Notes under the pieces: model-generated
The model's input: the letters and a program-made list of their open reading frames with translations, nothing else
Databases searched by the model: none
What the model was told of the DNA's origin: nothing
Part shown: piece after piece, positions 1 through 10,215 of the stretch
Layout: each line of letters begins with the position of its first letter
Position numbering within the stretch: position 1 is the stretch's first letter
Source: Dehalococcoidia bacterium
GTDB lineage: Bacteria; Chloroflexota; Dehalococcoidia; Tepidiformales; Tepidiformaceae
Length of the DNA stretch: 64,000 nt
Assembly (NCBI GenBank): GCA_022827945.1
Contig: JAJEIT010000072.1
Span: forward strand, 1-64,000
Reading direction: 5' to 3'
Made by a program: the position numbers and the translations under genes

Positions 1-1
1 G

Positions 2-262
2 ATGGACGACATCGACCTCTGGGAGCTGAACGAGGCCTTCGCCTGCCAGGTCGTCTACTGCCGCGACCAGCTCGGCATCCCCGACGAGAACCTCAACGTG
101 AACGGCGGCGCCATCTCCATCGGCCACCCCTACGGCATGAGCGGGACGCGCATGGTCGGCCACGCCCTCCTCGAAGGAAAGCGCCGCGGCGCTCGCTACG
201 CCGTCATCACCATGTGCGTCGGGGGCGGCATGGGCGCTGCGGGCCTCTTCGAGGTCGCCTGA
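2..262 (+). CDS. Thiolase (acetyl-CoA acyltransferase), C-terminal part
   Basis: This is the last 86 residues of a thiolase-family enzyme; the gene begins before the window. Thiolases cleave 3-ketoacyl-CoA or condense acyl-CoAs. Visible family motifs are NEAFA, the glycine-rich [14 protein letters not shown] loop that carries the active-site histidine, and the C-terminal CVGGGMG loop with the second catalytic cysteine. It stops one base before an acyl-CoA ligase on the same strand, so the two are very likely co-transcribed in fatty-acid activation and breakdown. Degradative versus biosynthetic thiolase cannot be decided from this fragment. Confidence 0.9.
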   Translation: MDDIDLWELNEAFACQVVYCRDQLGIPDENLNVNGGAISIGHPYGMSGTRMVGHALLEGKRRGARYAVITMCVGGGMGAAGLFEVA

Positions 263-263
263 C

Positions 264-1835
264 ATGGGCCAGTGGCTCGTCGGCGACATCCTCGAACGCA
301 GCGTTCTGCTCTACGGCGACCGCCCCGCCGTCATCGACGGCGACGTGCGCCGCACCTACGCCGAGACCTCAGCCCGCATCCGCTCGCTGGCCGCGGGCAT
401 CCTCGCGCTCGGCGTCGAGCCCGGCGACCACATCGGCATCCTCGCCAACAACTCCCACCGCTACTTCGAGACGTACTTCGCCGCCCACTACGCGGGCACG
501 CCCCTCGCGCCCCTGAACATCCGCCTCTCCGGCCCCGAGCTCGAGTTCATCATCAACGACGGCGAGCTTCGCGCCCTCCTCGTCGGCCCCGAGTACCTGG
601 AGCTCCTCGCGTCGTTCCGCGACCGCCTCCCGAAGCTCGAGCACGTCGTCGTCCTCGGCGAGGGCGCCGGCGAGGGAATGCGCGCCTACGAGGATCTCGT
701 CGCCGCGAACGAGCCGCTTAGCGCTGCCGCCCGCGACTGGCGCGAGGACGACATGATCAACCTCTGCTACACCGGCGGCACCACCGGCCTCCCGAAGGGG
801 GTCATGCTCTCCCAGCGCAACGTCGTCTCCAACTCCCAGCACATCCAGATGACGTTCGCCTTCGAGGAGCCAGACGTCTGGCTCCACGCCGCCCCCATGT
901 TCCACCTCGCCGACGCCTGGGCCTGCTACTCGGTCACCGCCGCCGGCGGCGCCCACGCCTTCATCCCCGGCTTCGCCCCCGACCCCTTCTTGCAGGTCGT
1001 CCAGGACTGCGGCGTCACCGCCACCATCCTCGTGCCGACCATGATCAACTTCGTCGTGAACCACCCCACCGTCGGCGACTACGACCTCTCCTCACTGCGC
1101 GCCCTCCTCTTCGGCGCCTCCCCCATGCCCACCGACCGTATCCTCGCCGCCCGCGAGATCTTCGGCCCCATCCTCGCCCAGGCCTACGGCATGACCGAGA
1201 CCGCCCCCCTCCTCTGCGCCCAGCGCCTCGAGTGGCTCGACTACGACACGCCCGAGGGCATCGATCGCCTCGCCTCCTGTGGACGACAGGTGCAGGGCGT
1301 CGCCGTCCGCGTCGTCGACGAGAACGACGTGCCCGTCCCCGCCGGTGGCAGCGGCGAGGTCATCGCCCGCGGCCCCAACGTCATGCTCGGCTACTGGAAC
1401 CGCCCCGAGGAGACCGCCGCCGTCCTCCACGACGGCTGGATGCACACCGGCGACGTCGCCCGTATCGACGAGCAGGGCTTCATCTACATCGTCGACCGCT
1501 CGAAGGACATGATCGTGAGCGGCGGCGAGAACGTGTACACGACCGAGACCGAGGGCGCCCTCTACCAGCACCCCGCCGTCCTCGAGGCCGCCGTCTTCGG
1601 CATCCCCGACGACCGCTGGGGCGAGGCTGTCCACGCCGCCATCGTCCTGCGTGAGGGCGCGATCGCCACCGAGGACGATCTCGTCGAGCACTGCCACGCG
1701 CTCATCGCCGGCTACAAGTGCCCCAAGAGCGTCGAGTTCCACGAGACGCCGCTGCCCAAGTCCGGCGCCGGGAAGATCCTCAAGACGAACCTGCGCGCCC
1801 CCTGGTGGGAGGGCTACGAGCGGGGCGTCAACTAG
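264..1835 (+). CDS. Class I adenylate-forming acyl-CoA ligase
   Basis: A 523-residue AMP-dependent acyl-CoA synthetase, the usual length for long- or medium-chain fatty-acyl-CoA ligases. The adenylation P-loop TGGTTGLPKG lies near residues 170-179, the YGMTET motif in the middle, the GWMHTGD and DRSKDMIVSGGENVY motifs follow, and the C-terminal lysine motif is PKSGAGKIL. It would activate a carboxylic acid with ATP and CoA in the cytoplasm. The start follows the thiolase stop after a single base, so translational coupling is likely. Substrate chain length cannot be told from sequence; an aromatic or short-chain acid is possible. Confidence 0.93.
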   Translation: MGQWLVGDILERSVLLYGDRPAVIDGDVRRTYAETSARIRSLAAGILALGVEPGDHIGILANNSHRYFETYFAAHYAGTPLAPLNIRLSGPELEFIINDGELRALLVGPEYLELLASFRDRLPKLEHVVVLGEGAGEGMRAYEDLVAANEPLSAAARDWREDDMINLCYTGGTTGLPKGVMLSQRNVVSNSQHIQMTFAFEEPDVWLHAAPMFHLADAWACYSVTAAGGAHAFIPGFAPDPFLQVVQDCGVTATILVPTMINFVVNHPTVGDYDLSSLRALLFGASPMPTDRILAAREIFGPILAQAYGMTETAPLLCAQRLEWLDYDTPEGIDRLASCGRQVQGVAVRVVDENDVPVPAGGSGEVIARGPNVMLGYWNRPEETAAVLHDGWMHTGDVARIDEQGFIYIVDRSKDMIVSGGENVYTTETEGALYQHPAVLEAAVFGIPDDRWGEAVHAAIVLREGAIATEDDLVEHCHALIAGYKCPKSVEFHETPLPKSGAGKILKTNLRAPWWEGYERGVN

Positions 1836-2220
1836 CGTCCGGCTGGGTCGAGAGCGGGTTCTCCCCGATCAGGTAGTCCTCCACCGCCCGGCCCTCTCCC
1901 AGGTCCTCCGCGATCACCCGGTCGAGCGCCTCCCGCTGCATCCCCGCGTACCACCGCCCCTCCGGGTACACCACCGCCGTCGGGCCGCTCTCGCAGATGC
2001 GCAGGCACCCGACCTTCGTCCGGTAGATCGGCGTGACGCCCTCCCGCTTGTTCAGCTCGCCCACGCCGCTCTTGAGCCGCGTCCAGGCGGCCATGCCCTC
2101 CTCGGTCGTGCAGCAGTCCGGACCCGTGCAGATGAAGACGTGGCGGCCGTAGCCGCCCACGCCCCGCCGTTCCGCCTCCGCGCGCGCTCCGTCCAGTCCG
2201 GTGTCCTGTTTGTCCGTCAT
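1828..2220 (-). CDS. Thioredoxin-like [2Fe-2S] ferredoxin
   Basis: A small (about 130 aa) ferredoxin of the thioredoxin-fold 2Fe-2S type, related to the NuoE C-terminal domain and (2Fe-2S) ferredoxin domain proteins. Cluster ligands are visible as CTGPDCC near the N-terminus and as KVGCLRICESGP about 45 residues later. The start chosen is the ATG giving MTDKQ; a longer start nine codons upstream is open but adds only a basic unconserved stretch. Its 3' end overlaps that of the convergent acyl-CoA ligase by 8 bases. Likely a cytoplasmic electron carrier; the partner is unknown. Confidence 0.85.
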   Translation of the reverse strand: MTDKQDTGLDGARAEAERRGVGGYGRHVFICTGPDCCTTEEGMAAWTRLKSGVGELNKREGVTPIYRTKVGCLRICESGPTAVVYPEGRWYAGMQREALDRVIAEDLGEGRAVEDYLIGENPLSTQPDAS

Positions 2221-2326
2221 GCCGCTGTGCCGGTGAGGATAGGGCAATCCGTCGCGACGGTCCCGTTCGGGACGACCCGCGGGCGTGCAAATGCCCGTCC
2301 CCGGACTTGGCCGGCGACGGGCATGA

Positions 2327-2352
2327 GAAACCCCCGCCGGAGCGGGGGTTTC
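2327..2352 (-). terminator. Strong hairpin, probable terminator of the zinc-ribbon gene
   Basis: An 11-bp perfect stem (GAAACCCCCGC / GCGGGGGTTTC) with a 4-base loop lies 24 bases past the stop of the minus-strand gene ending at 2377. A second inverted repeat (ATGCCCGTC / GACGGGCAT) sits next to it at 2291-2324. There is no long U-run, so termination is inferred from stem strength and position. Confidence 0.6.
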
Positions 2353-2376
2353 AGGTCCAGAACGTGAAGCGAGCGC

Positions 2377-2595
2377 TTACAGGCGCAGCTTGCCGTGCGA
2401 CGGCTGGCGCCGGCGCTGGCGCTGCGGCAGTGCCGCTTCCTCGGCAGCCAGGTCGATGGGCGGCCGGGTCAGCACTTCGTGCACGTAGCCGCACATGATG
2501 CAGCTGCCGTAGGTGCCGTGCCAGTCGCGCTCCACGATGATGGAGCCGCTGCACTTCGGGCACGTCTGGGGCGGGGCCTCTTGCAAGGCAGGCAT
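2377..2595 (-). CDS. Small zinc-ribbon protein under a c-di-AMP riboswitch
   Basis: A 72-residue protein beginning MPALQEAP, with CPKC at about residue 12 and CIMC about 18 residues later: a four-cysteine zinc ribbon. The tail is basic (RQRRRQPSHGK). The start was chosen because AGGGAGAG lies just upstream; a longer reading frame would run back into the riboswitch. It has its own promoter, a leader of about 225 nt with a ydaO/yuaA-type c-di-AMP riboswitch, and a terminator-like hairpin, so it appears to be a single-gene transcription unit. Function unknown; nucleic-acid binding is a guess from the ribbon and basic tail. Confidence 0.75.
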   Translation of the reverse strand: MPALQEAPPQTCPKCSGSIIVERDWHGTYGSCIMCGYVHEVLTRPPIDLAAEEAALPQRQRRRQPSHGKLRL

Positions 2596-2672
2596 GGGGA
2601 ACTCTCCCTGGGTTCCGTGAGGCAAGATCATCTCGGCCTCGAAGCGAGCAGCCTGCTCGCCAGGCCTTCCTA

Positions 2673-2810
2673 GTGCATACGGGGTTAGCTGACGGGTTCG
2701 GGCGGAAGGTTGCCCTAGGGACTGGAGAGGTCCCATTCACCCCTGAAGGTGGTTCCCCCGCTGCGCCATGCGGCGCACTCTGCAGGTTTCGGTTTTCACC
2801 GAGCGCACGC
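2673..2810 (-). promoter_or_regulatory. ydaO/yuaA-type c-di-AMP riboswitch
   Basis: Read on the minus strand, this leader holds the hallmark blocks of the ydaO/yuaA RNA in order: GCGGGGGAACCA, then GGGGTGAAT, then CCCGAACCCGTCAGCTAACC, with GTGC/GCAC closing the outer stem. The order and near-identity of the blocks make chance unlikely. A GC hairpin (GCGAGCA/TGCTCGC, 2654-2670 region) and a GGAAC/GTTCC pair enclosing the Shine-Dalgarno site lie between the aptamer and the zinc-ribbon start at 2595, and could be the expression platform. This family is known to sense cyclic di-AMP and usually turns genes off; the sense here is not shown. Confidence 0.87.
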
Positions 2811-2828
2811 TCCTTGCGGAGCCCCTCG

Positions 2829-2858
2829 AAGCTAGCAGCCCCGAGATCGGCCTGTCAA
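2829..2858 (-). promoter_or_regulatory. Sigma-70-type promoter of the riboswitch transcript
   Basis: On the minus strand a consensus TTGACA (2858-2853) and TAGCTT (2834-2829) are 18 bases apart, placing the transcript start near 2822, just upstream of the riboswitch. The rest of 2859-2941 is comparatively AT-rich and holds no gene I can support. Confidence 0.7.
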
Positions 2859-2941
2859 GGACTTTGGGAAGGAAATCACAAATAAATGCCGAAATTCGTC
2901 GATATTCGTCCCGTGGAGCCCTGTATCCGCCCCTGATATGG

Positions 2942-4996
2942 CTAGGCGGCAACGAGCGCGGGCGCGATTACCGCCCCCGCCGCCCCCAGGAACACCGCCA
3001 GCGCCAGCCCTGTCTCCGCCGGCACGCCCTGCTTGCCGCCGCCCCTCCCCGCCAGCGCCAGCCCCGCGATCAGCGCCGCCAGCGCCGCCCCCGCAGCCAC
3101 CTCCCAGCCCGCGTTCCCCCCGACCGCCGGCCTCACGATCAGCGCCGCCGCCACCGGAACCGCCGCCGCCACCAGCACCGCCCCCAGCGTCCGCGCCACC
3201 GCCGCGCGCCGCCCCGCCGCCGCCAGCCCGATCGCGGCCAGCAGTCCCGTCAGCGCGACCAGCGCCCCCAACCCCACCAGCCGGTCGAGCCGCAGCGGCG
3301 GTAGCGAGGGGAACGGCAACGGTCCGCCCGCGATCGCCCTGGTGCCCTCGTCGAGCCGTCCCTGCTCGGCGCGAAGCTCCAGCAGGCGCCGCGTCTCCGC
3401 CTCCCCCGCGAGCAGGAGCTGCGGCACGTCGGCCGCGTGAACGTCGTGCCGGTCGAGCAGGTCGCGGTACGAGGCCAGGTCGTAGGCCGTCTGCGCCTCG
3501 ATGTCCTCGAAGTCGGGCACGACCCCGAGCTCGGCCGCGATCTGCACGTACCTCGGCACGTCGCTCGCGGCCACGTTCCCGAGCTCCGTCCGCACGGCCA
3601 GCAGCAGCGCCCCCGCCAGGGCCGCCCCCACGAGCGCCGTCCAGCCGATGCCGTGGCACCACCCCGGCGCCAGCGCTCGCTGCGCCGTCGCCGTCAACGG
3701 TCCGAGCGGCATGGCCGCCGGGGCTGCTTCCTCGCCCTCGGCCGGCTCGGCTGCTTCCCGGGCGCGCTCCGCCAGTGCGACCGCGTTCGCCGCCCCCGAC
3801 CCAAACGCGCGGATCGCGACCGCCGCCGGGGCAAGCGCGAGCGCCCCCGCCGCCGCCATCGCCACCCCGTACAGCGCCGTCGCCGTCGAGCTGACTCCCT
3901 CGATCTCGACCTGCCACCCGAACGCGAACGCCGCCACCAGGCCGGCGCCCGTCAGCAGCGCGAAGGCGGCTCCCGTCCCCCGGTAGCTCGACCCGTCTCC
4001 CACGATCGCCCGTCCCGTCACGAACACCACGGCGCTCAGGCCCGCTCCCAGCAGCCCCGCGCCTGAGAACCACCACCGCCCCTCCTCCAGCATCGCGACC
4101 GGCGCGAGGAACGCCAGCGCGCCGCCCACGACCGCCGTGATCGCGTACCCCGCCACCACCGACCGCCCCGCGTTCCGCATCGCCCGCGTCCAGAACGGGA
4201 GTGTGATCCCTGCGATGGTCGCTGCGGCCAGCCCCAGCGCCATCACCACCAGCGGCGTCACGATCCAGACCAGGTCGTCGCCGAGCTGCGCCATCGGCGC
4301 CCCCAGCACGAGCCCCGCGCCGCCTGCCGCCGCCATCAGCGCCACCGCGTCCGCCCCGCCCGCCGCGCTCGCCGCCGCCTCGACCGCTTCCGCCTCCGGC
4401 CCCTCCTCCTCGTCCGCGTTCCCGCTCGCCGCGAGCAGCCGCGCCGCCATCGCCGTCAGGGCCGCCCCCGCCCCTGCCCCCAGCACCAGGAACGCCGCCT
4501 CGCTGCCCGGGATGTCCGCCAGGCGCGTCGCGATGCCGTACAGTCCCGCGACCCCCGCCACCGCCAGCGCTCCGCCCGCGAGCGCGGGCGCCGTGCCTGC
4601 CCACAACGTGATCGCCAGCGCCTGGCGCAGCGTCCGGTCCGCTGCCGTCGCCGCCCGTTCGCTCGCGCGCTGACCCAGAGCCAGTCCCGCGGCCGCCGTC
4701 GCAGCCGCCGCCAGCGCTCCGGCCAGCACCGCCAGCCCTGCCACCGCGCCCGACTCGACGCCGTCGCGATACGCCCCCACCGCCGCGCCGGCCCCTGCAC
4801 CGCCCGCCAGCCCCAGCGTCACGCTGAGGATGACGAACCGCCAGATGTACGAGCTGCCCAGTTCGCGGGTGCGCTCCGCGGTGGCGGCCACGCCCTCGCC
4901 GGGGCGCGTCCGCAGGAGGATGTCGAGGGCGAACCAGGTGGCGAAGACGACCGCCACCACCGCTGCGAGCGGAGTCGCGAGCTGCGCCACGATCAC
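2942..4996 (-). CDS. Divergent membrane pyrophosphatase paralog lacking catalytic motifs
   Basis: A 684-residue, alanine-rich polytopic membrane protein that follows the H+-PPase layout of its neighbour. The segment GAVAGLAVLAGALAAAAT through GQRASERAATAADRTLRQAL matches the HppA region GAILSASAGYLGM through RANVRTAAKAQEGLNPAL, and LYGVAMAAAGALAL matches YGIALAAVGMLAPL. The acidic signatures are gone: no GADLVGKVE, no DNVGDNVGD, and ATDAYGPVADNAGG is replaced by AIRAFGSGAANAVAL. The C-terminal GDTVGDPFKDTSG is absent too. It starts with GTG 51 bases after hppA and is probably co-transcribed. It should be unable to hydrolyse pyrophosphate; a partner or regulatory subunit role is inference. Confidence 0.75.
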   Translation of the reverse strand: MIVAQLATPLAAVVAVVFATWFALDILLRTRPGEGVAATAERTRELGSSYIWRFVILSVTLGLAGGAGAGAAVGAYRDGVESGAVAGLAVLAGALAAAATAAAGLALGQRASERAATAADRTLRQALAITLWAGTAPALAGGALAVAGVAGLYGIATRLADIPGSEAAFLVLGAGAGAALTAMAARLLAASGNADEEEGPEAEAVEAAASAAGGADAVALMAAAGGAGLVLGAPMAQLGDDLVWIVTPLVVMALGLAAATIAGITLPFWTRAMRNAGRSVVAGYAITAVVGGALAFLAPVAMLEEGRWWFSGAGLLGAGLSAVVFVTGRAIVGDGSSYRGTGAAFALLTGAGLVAAFAFGWQVEIEGVSSTATALYGVAMAAAGALALAPAAVAIRAFGSGAANAVALAERAREAAEPAEGEEAAPAAMPLGPLTATAQRALAPGWCHGIGWTALVGAALAGALLLAVRTELGNVAASDVPRYVQIAAELGVVPDFEDIEAQTAYDLASYRDLLDRHDVHAADVPQLLLAGEAETRRLLELRAEQGRLDEGTRAIAGGPLPFPSLPPLRLDRLVGLGALVALTGLLAAIGLAAAGRRAAVARTLGAVLVAAAVPVAAALIVRPAVGGNAGWEVAAGAALAALIAGLALAGRGGGKQGVPAETGLALAVFLGAAGAVIAPALVAA

Positions 4997-5047
4997 CGCT
5001 CGCCTCCTCTCGGCCCGCCCCGTCGAGGCCGCGGACCGGCGGCTACG

Positions 5048-7138
<2,091 letters not shown>

Positions 7139-7228
7139 GGTTCCCCCAGAGACAGATGCTGAGCGGCGTCGCGCATCGCGGGGGATCCCCCTCGGATGGC
7201 AATCGCAGCAGGTTATGGGCCGCAAGGC

Positions 7229-7257
7229 ACTCTAGCGCCCCACCCCCCTGCGTTCAA
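7229..7257 (-). promoter_or_regulatory. Probable promoter of hppA
   Basis: On the minus strand TTGAAC (7257-7252) and TAGAGT (7234-7229) are 17 bases apart. The predicted start near 7222 gives an 84-nt leader, which contains the palindrome GGGGGATCCCCC (7180-7191). Confidence 0.55.
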
Positions 7258-7301
7258 TGTGACGCCTGTGTTTCGCGGACCCCGCCCGGATGCCGGCGGC
7301 C

Positions 7302-7940
7302 TCAGCCCTCGGGCGTCGCCCGCCGCTGCACGATCGCCATCGTCAGGTCGCCCCGCGTGCGTTCGAGGATTCCCCGCGTCTGGTCCGTCGTGCGCCGCAG
7401 CCCGCCCGTCATCGCGTCGGGGAAGTCGATCGTAACCAGCAGTGCGTAGATGTCGTCCATCGCTTCGAGCAGCGCCTCGCATCCGTCGAAGTCTCCCTGC
7501 CGCAGCCGGTCGAGGATGACCCGCCGCAGCTCCCCCGCCGCCTCCGCGACGCCGTTCAGCCAGGCCGCCGCGCTCACGCCCACGTCCTCCGGCGAGGGCA
7601 GCGGCGCCCCCGAGACCAGCGCCAGCGTCGCCCGCGCCTCCGCGTACTCCTTCTCCGCGTCGTGCACGAAGCCCGCATGCTCGATGTCCGGGTGCCCCCC
7701 GAGTCCTTCGAACCCCTCGTCCGCCGCCGCCCGCGCCGCGTCCAGCCGCGCCTCCGCCTCCGCCATCTCCCCCCGATGCACCTCGCGGATGCTGCGCGCG
7801 CTCGCCTGGATCAGCGCCCGCGAGGCGCGCAGCGCCTTCTCCCGGGCGGCGTGCTTCTCTTCCAGGTGCGCGACGATCCGCGGCGCGATCTCGCCAAGGG
7901 GCGACGTGTCCGGCCGGGGCGTGTCTCCGCCCCCGCTCAC
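7302..7940 (-). CDS. Translin-family protein
   Basis: A 212-residue all-helical protein of the translin family, which is best known from eukaryotes and archaea as a nucleic-acid-binding octamer with RNase partners. Family-like segments are AEKEYAEARATLAL, LNGVAEAAGELRRVILDRLRQGD, YALLVTIDFPDAMTGGLRR and RGILERTRGDLTMAI near the C-terminus. The start is a GTG overlapping the stop of the upstream FmdB gene (GTGA), a typical translational coupling; an in-frame extension upstream is only the FmdB shadow. Role in this organism is unknown; binding of single-stranded RNA or DNA is family-based inference. Confidence 0.85.
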   Translation of the reverse strand: MSGGGDTPRPDTSPLGEIAPRIVAHLEEKHAAREKALRASRALIQASARSIREVHRGEMAEAEARLDAARAAADEGFEGLGGHPDIEHAGFVHDAEKEYAEARATLALVSGAPLPSPEDVGVSAAAWLNGVAEAAGELRRVILDRLRQGDFDGCEALLEAMDDIYALLVTIDFPDAMTGGLRRTTDQTRGILERTRGDLTMAIVQRRATPEG

Positions 7941-8278
7941 AGGTTCTTGACCGGGTCCGGCAGGTCGCCCTCGCGCGCCGCGTCGATCATCTCCCGCGCG
8001 CTCTCCGGCATGTCGACGCCGTACTCGTCGAACCGCTTCTCCACCCACGACCCGATCTGCCGCGGATCCTTGAGGTCCGCCTTGCTGTCCGTCGCCGGGT
8101 CGCCGTAGCGCTCCAGCACGTCCTCCCGCGAATACGTCCGCGCGAAGCTCGAGACCAGCCGCTGGGTCGACTCGCTCCCGCAGTGCTCGCAGGCGGCCGT
8201 CGCCTTCGGGTCCGGCTTGCGGGAGAAGTGATTCGTGATCTTCCGGCACTCATCGCAGCGGAACTCGTAAATCGGCAT
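7937..8278 (-). CDS. FmdB-family zinc-ribbon protein
   Basis: A 113-residue protein starting MPIYEFRCDECRK, the classic FmdB/CxxC_CXXC_SSSS opening, with the second pair CEHC about 23 residues later. The C-terminal half is acidic and helical and may be an extension of the short (about 60-70 aa) family core. FmdB proteins are putative regulators of unproven role. It overlaps the translin gene by four bases, so the two are translated together. Confidence 0.85.
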   Translation of the reverse strand: MPIYEFRCDECRKITNHFSRKPDPKATAACEHCGSESTQRLVSSFARTYSREDVLERYGDPATDSKADLKDPRQIGSWVEKRFDEYGVDMPESAREMIDAAREGDLPDPVKNL

Positions 8279-8308
8279 AACGTGGCGATCCTAGCACGCT
8301 CCGGCGCG

Positions 8309-8678
8309 CTACTCGTCCGGAATCTCGAGCCCGCGGAAGTGCTCGATGTGCGCCACCGAGTCGCGCGCCCCGATGTCGAGGCTGACGAGGTCGATGCGGA
8401 CGCACTCGGGGTCGACGCCCTGCGCTTCGCAGTACTCCATCGCGCAGCGCCACATCCGCTGCAGTTTGCGCGTGTCCAGCGACTCCGCCGCCACGCCCCG
8501 CTCCGCCCGCCGCGTCCGCACCTCCACGAAGGCGACATCCTCGCCGTCCCGCGCCACCAGGTCGATCTCGCCGCTGGGCGTGCGCGCGTTTCCGGTCCAT
8601 GATCGTGAGCCCTGCCGCCTCCAGCCGGTGCGCCGCCACGCGCTCGCCGAAGGCGCCCAGCTCCTTGCGGCGGTTCAC
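8309..8678 (-). pseudogene. yraN: YraN/UPF0102 family protein, split by a one-base frameshift
   Basis: The two halves of a YraN-type nuclease-fold protein lie in different frames. The GTG at 8678 gives VNRRKELGAFGERVAAHRLE through TIMDRK. The sequence then continues only in another frame as ARTPSGEIDLVARDGEDVAF and VEVRTRR to the stop at 8309. Removing one T from the TTT at 8589-8591 restores a 122-residue protein, the normal family length, with the GEIDL and FVEVRTR motifs intact. The start overlaps the rnhB stop as GTGA. It may be a true lesion, a programmed shift or a sequence error; the intact motifs on both sides favour a recent event or an error. Confidence 0.8.
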
Positions 8679-9337
8679 AGGTCGAGCTTGCCCTGCGCGA
8701 ACGGCGCCCAGCTCACGCGGTGAGCCTCGCACGGACCGCGCCGGTCGATCGCGGCCCGGTGCGCTTGCGTGTAGTACCCCTTGTTCCGGCAGAACCCGTA
8801 CCCCGGGAACCGCTCGCACAGCCCCGTCATCCATCGGTCGCGCGCGACCTTCGCCACGATCGAGGCCGCCGCCACCGAGACGCTGCGGGCGTCCGCCTTC
8901 GGCTCCACCCGTACACGCGGCAGGGGCAGCGGCAACGCGTCGGAGATGACCAGGTCGGGCGTGCAGGGAAGCGCCTCGATCGCGCGCAGCACCGAGAGCC
9001 GCCGCGCCTCGACGATCCCGCGGCTGTCGACCTCCGCGCTCGTCGCCCACCCGATCCCGTGCGGGATCGACGCCTCGATCTCGGCCGCCAGCTCCTCGCG
9101 CGCCGCCGCCGTCAGCACCTTCGAGTCGCGTACGCGCCGGAACCACGGCCGCTTGTCGTCCGGCGCGAGCAGCACCGCCGCCGCCGTGACCGGGCCGGCG
9201 AGCGGCCCCACCCCCACCTCGTCCACCCCTGCGACGGTCGCCGCGCCCTCGCGCCAGGCCTCGCGCTCCCATCGCAGGGAGGGGATGCGGGAACGGGGTT
9301 GCTTCGTTCGGGGTTTCGCGCCGTTCGAGCGCGCCAC
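8675..9337 (-). CDS. rnhB: Ribonuclease HII
   Basis: A 220-residue RNase HII, which removes ribonucleotides from RNA-DNA hybrids and misincorporated rNMPs. The N-terminal catalytic block is AGVDEVGVGPLAGPV (family consensus DEAGRGPLAGPV), followed by DSKVL and the ASIVAKVARD motif. The DEVGVG variant replaces the usual arginine of the GRG motif, which normally contacts the junction ribonucleotide; this is worth noting but both acidic residues remain. It lies in the rnhB-yraN pair common in bacteria, two bases after the upstream dehydrogenase gene. Confidence 0.92.
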   Translation of the reverse strand: MARSNGAKPRTKQPRSRIPSLRWEREAWREGAATVAGVDEVGVGPLAGPVTAAAVLLAPDDKRPWFRRVRDSKVLTAAAREELAAEIEASIPHGIGWATSAEVDSRGIVEARRLSVLRAIEALPCTPDLVISDALPLPLPRVRVEPKADARSVSVAAASIVAKVARDRWMTGLCERFPGYGFCRNKGYYTQAHRAAIDRRGPCEAHRVSWAPFAQGKLDL

Positions 9338-9339
9338 GG

Positions 9340-10212
9340 CTAGCGCGCCACCCCGGCGCGCTCGGCCAGCAGCGCCGCCAGCGCCTCTTCCAGCGCGGGC
9401 GGCTCGGGCACGTCCTTGAACTCGCTCCAGCGGCGGAAGATCTCCGCCGCCGCCCGGTGGAACCCGTCCGGCAGACCGGCCCCCGCGAACGTGTCCGCGA
9501 TCTCCTCCATCTCGCCCGCGAAGCGCCAGGCCTTCGCCGCGCTTCCGAGCGCGCGCCCCTCACCGCTCACCGCCAGCTCCGCCTGCGAGATCGCCCACTC
9601 GTCGCGCAGCGCCTCCGCCACCCCCTGCCGCTCCGCCAGCGCGAGGATGCCCGCCAGCAGCGCCGACGTGCCCTTCGTGTACGCGGCGTACGCCATCTTC
9701 AGCGCGGAGGCCGCCCCGGGTTCCGCCCCGATCGCGATCGCCTGCAGGGGACTCCCTTCGAACAGCGCCGCCACGTCCTCCGCCTCGCCCCCCGACAGGT
9801 ACAGCCGCGTGATGCCCGGCTTCCACGCAGGCGGCCCGATGATGCCTCCGTCGACGAACCCCTGCGCCCCGCCCGCCAGCACCGTCCCCCCGATCGACCG
9901 CCCCCGAGCCGGCGACACCGCGTTCCCCTCGACGTAGACGCCCCCGAATCCCGTCCCCGCCACCTGCTCGGCCAGCGCCGGGGCTGCGTCCGGCGGACAC
10001 ACGCTGATCACGGTCGCCGAGGCCGACGTCAGTTGTTCGAGGCTGCCCGCGTCCTCAAGGCCCGCGCCTTCCGCCCGCTCGCGCGTGGCCGCGCTGCGGC
10101 CCTCGCTCGCCCAGAGCACGCGGTGTCCCCGTCCCACGAGCGCCGCCCCGACGGAAGCGCCCATCGCCCCCGGATGAAGGAGACCGATGGCGCCGCCGGG
10201 AGCGTCCGCCAT
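9340..10212 (-). CDS. 6-phosphogluconate-dehydrogenase-like NAD(P)-binding protein
   Basis: A 290-residue enzyme of the beta-hydroxyacid dehydrogenase family. The Rossmann start is IGLLHPGAMGASVG, and the C-terminal region resembles the putative phosphogluconate dehydrogenase C-terminal domain (DUF1932-like), with ALKMAYAAYTKGT at the position of the conserved lysine helix. Likely a cytoplasmic oxidoreductase; the substrate cannot be assigned. It sits tightly between a small coiled-coil gene and rnhB on the same strand. Confidence 0.8.
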   Translation of the reverse strand: MADAPGGAIGLLHPGAMGASVGAALVGRGHRVLWASEGRSAATRERAEGAGLEDAGSLEQLTSASATVISVCPPDAAPALAEQVAGTGFGGVYVEGNAVSPARGRSIGGTVLAGGAQGFVDGGIIGPPAWKPGITRLYLSGGEAEDVAALFEGSPLQAIAIGAEPGAASALKMAYAAYTKGTSALLAGILALAERQGVAEALRDEWAISQAELAVSGEGRALGSAAKAWRFAGEMEEIADTFAGAGLPDGFHRAAAEIFRRWSEFKDVPEPPALEEALAALLAERAGVAR

Positions 10213-10215
10213 TCG

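Noticed and set aside
2942-4604. Long arginine- or glycine-rich open frames overlapping the hppA paralog on both strands
   Set aside because: They are shadows of high-GC coding sequence with low-complexity composition and no motifs.
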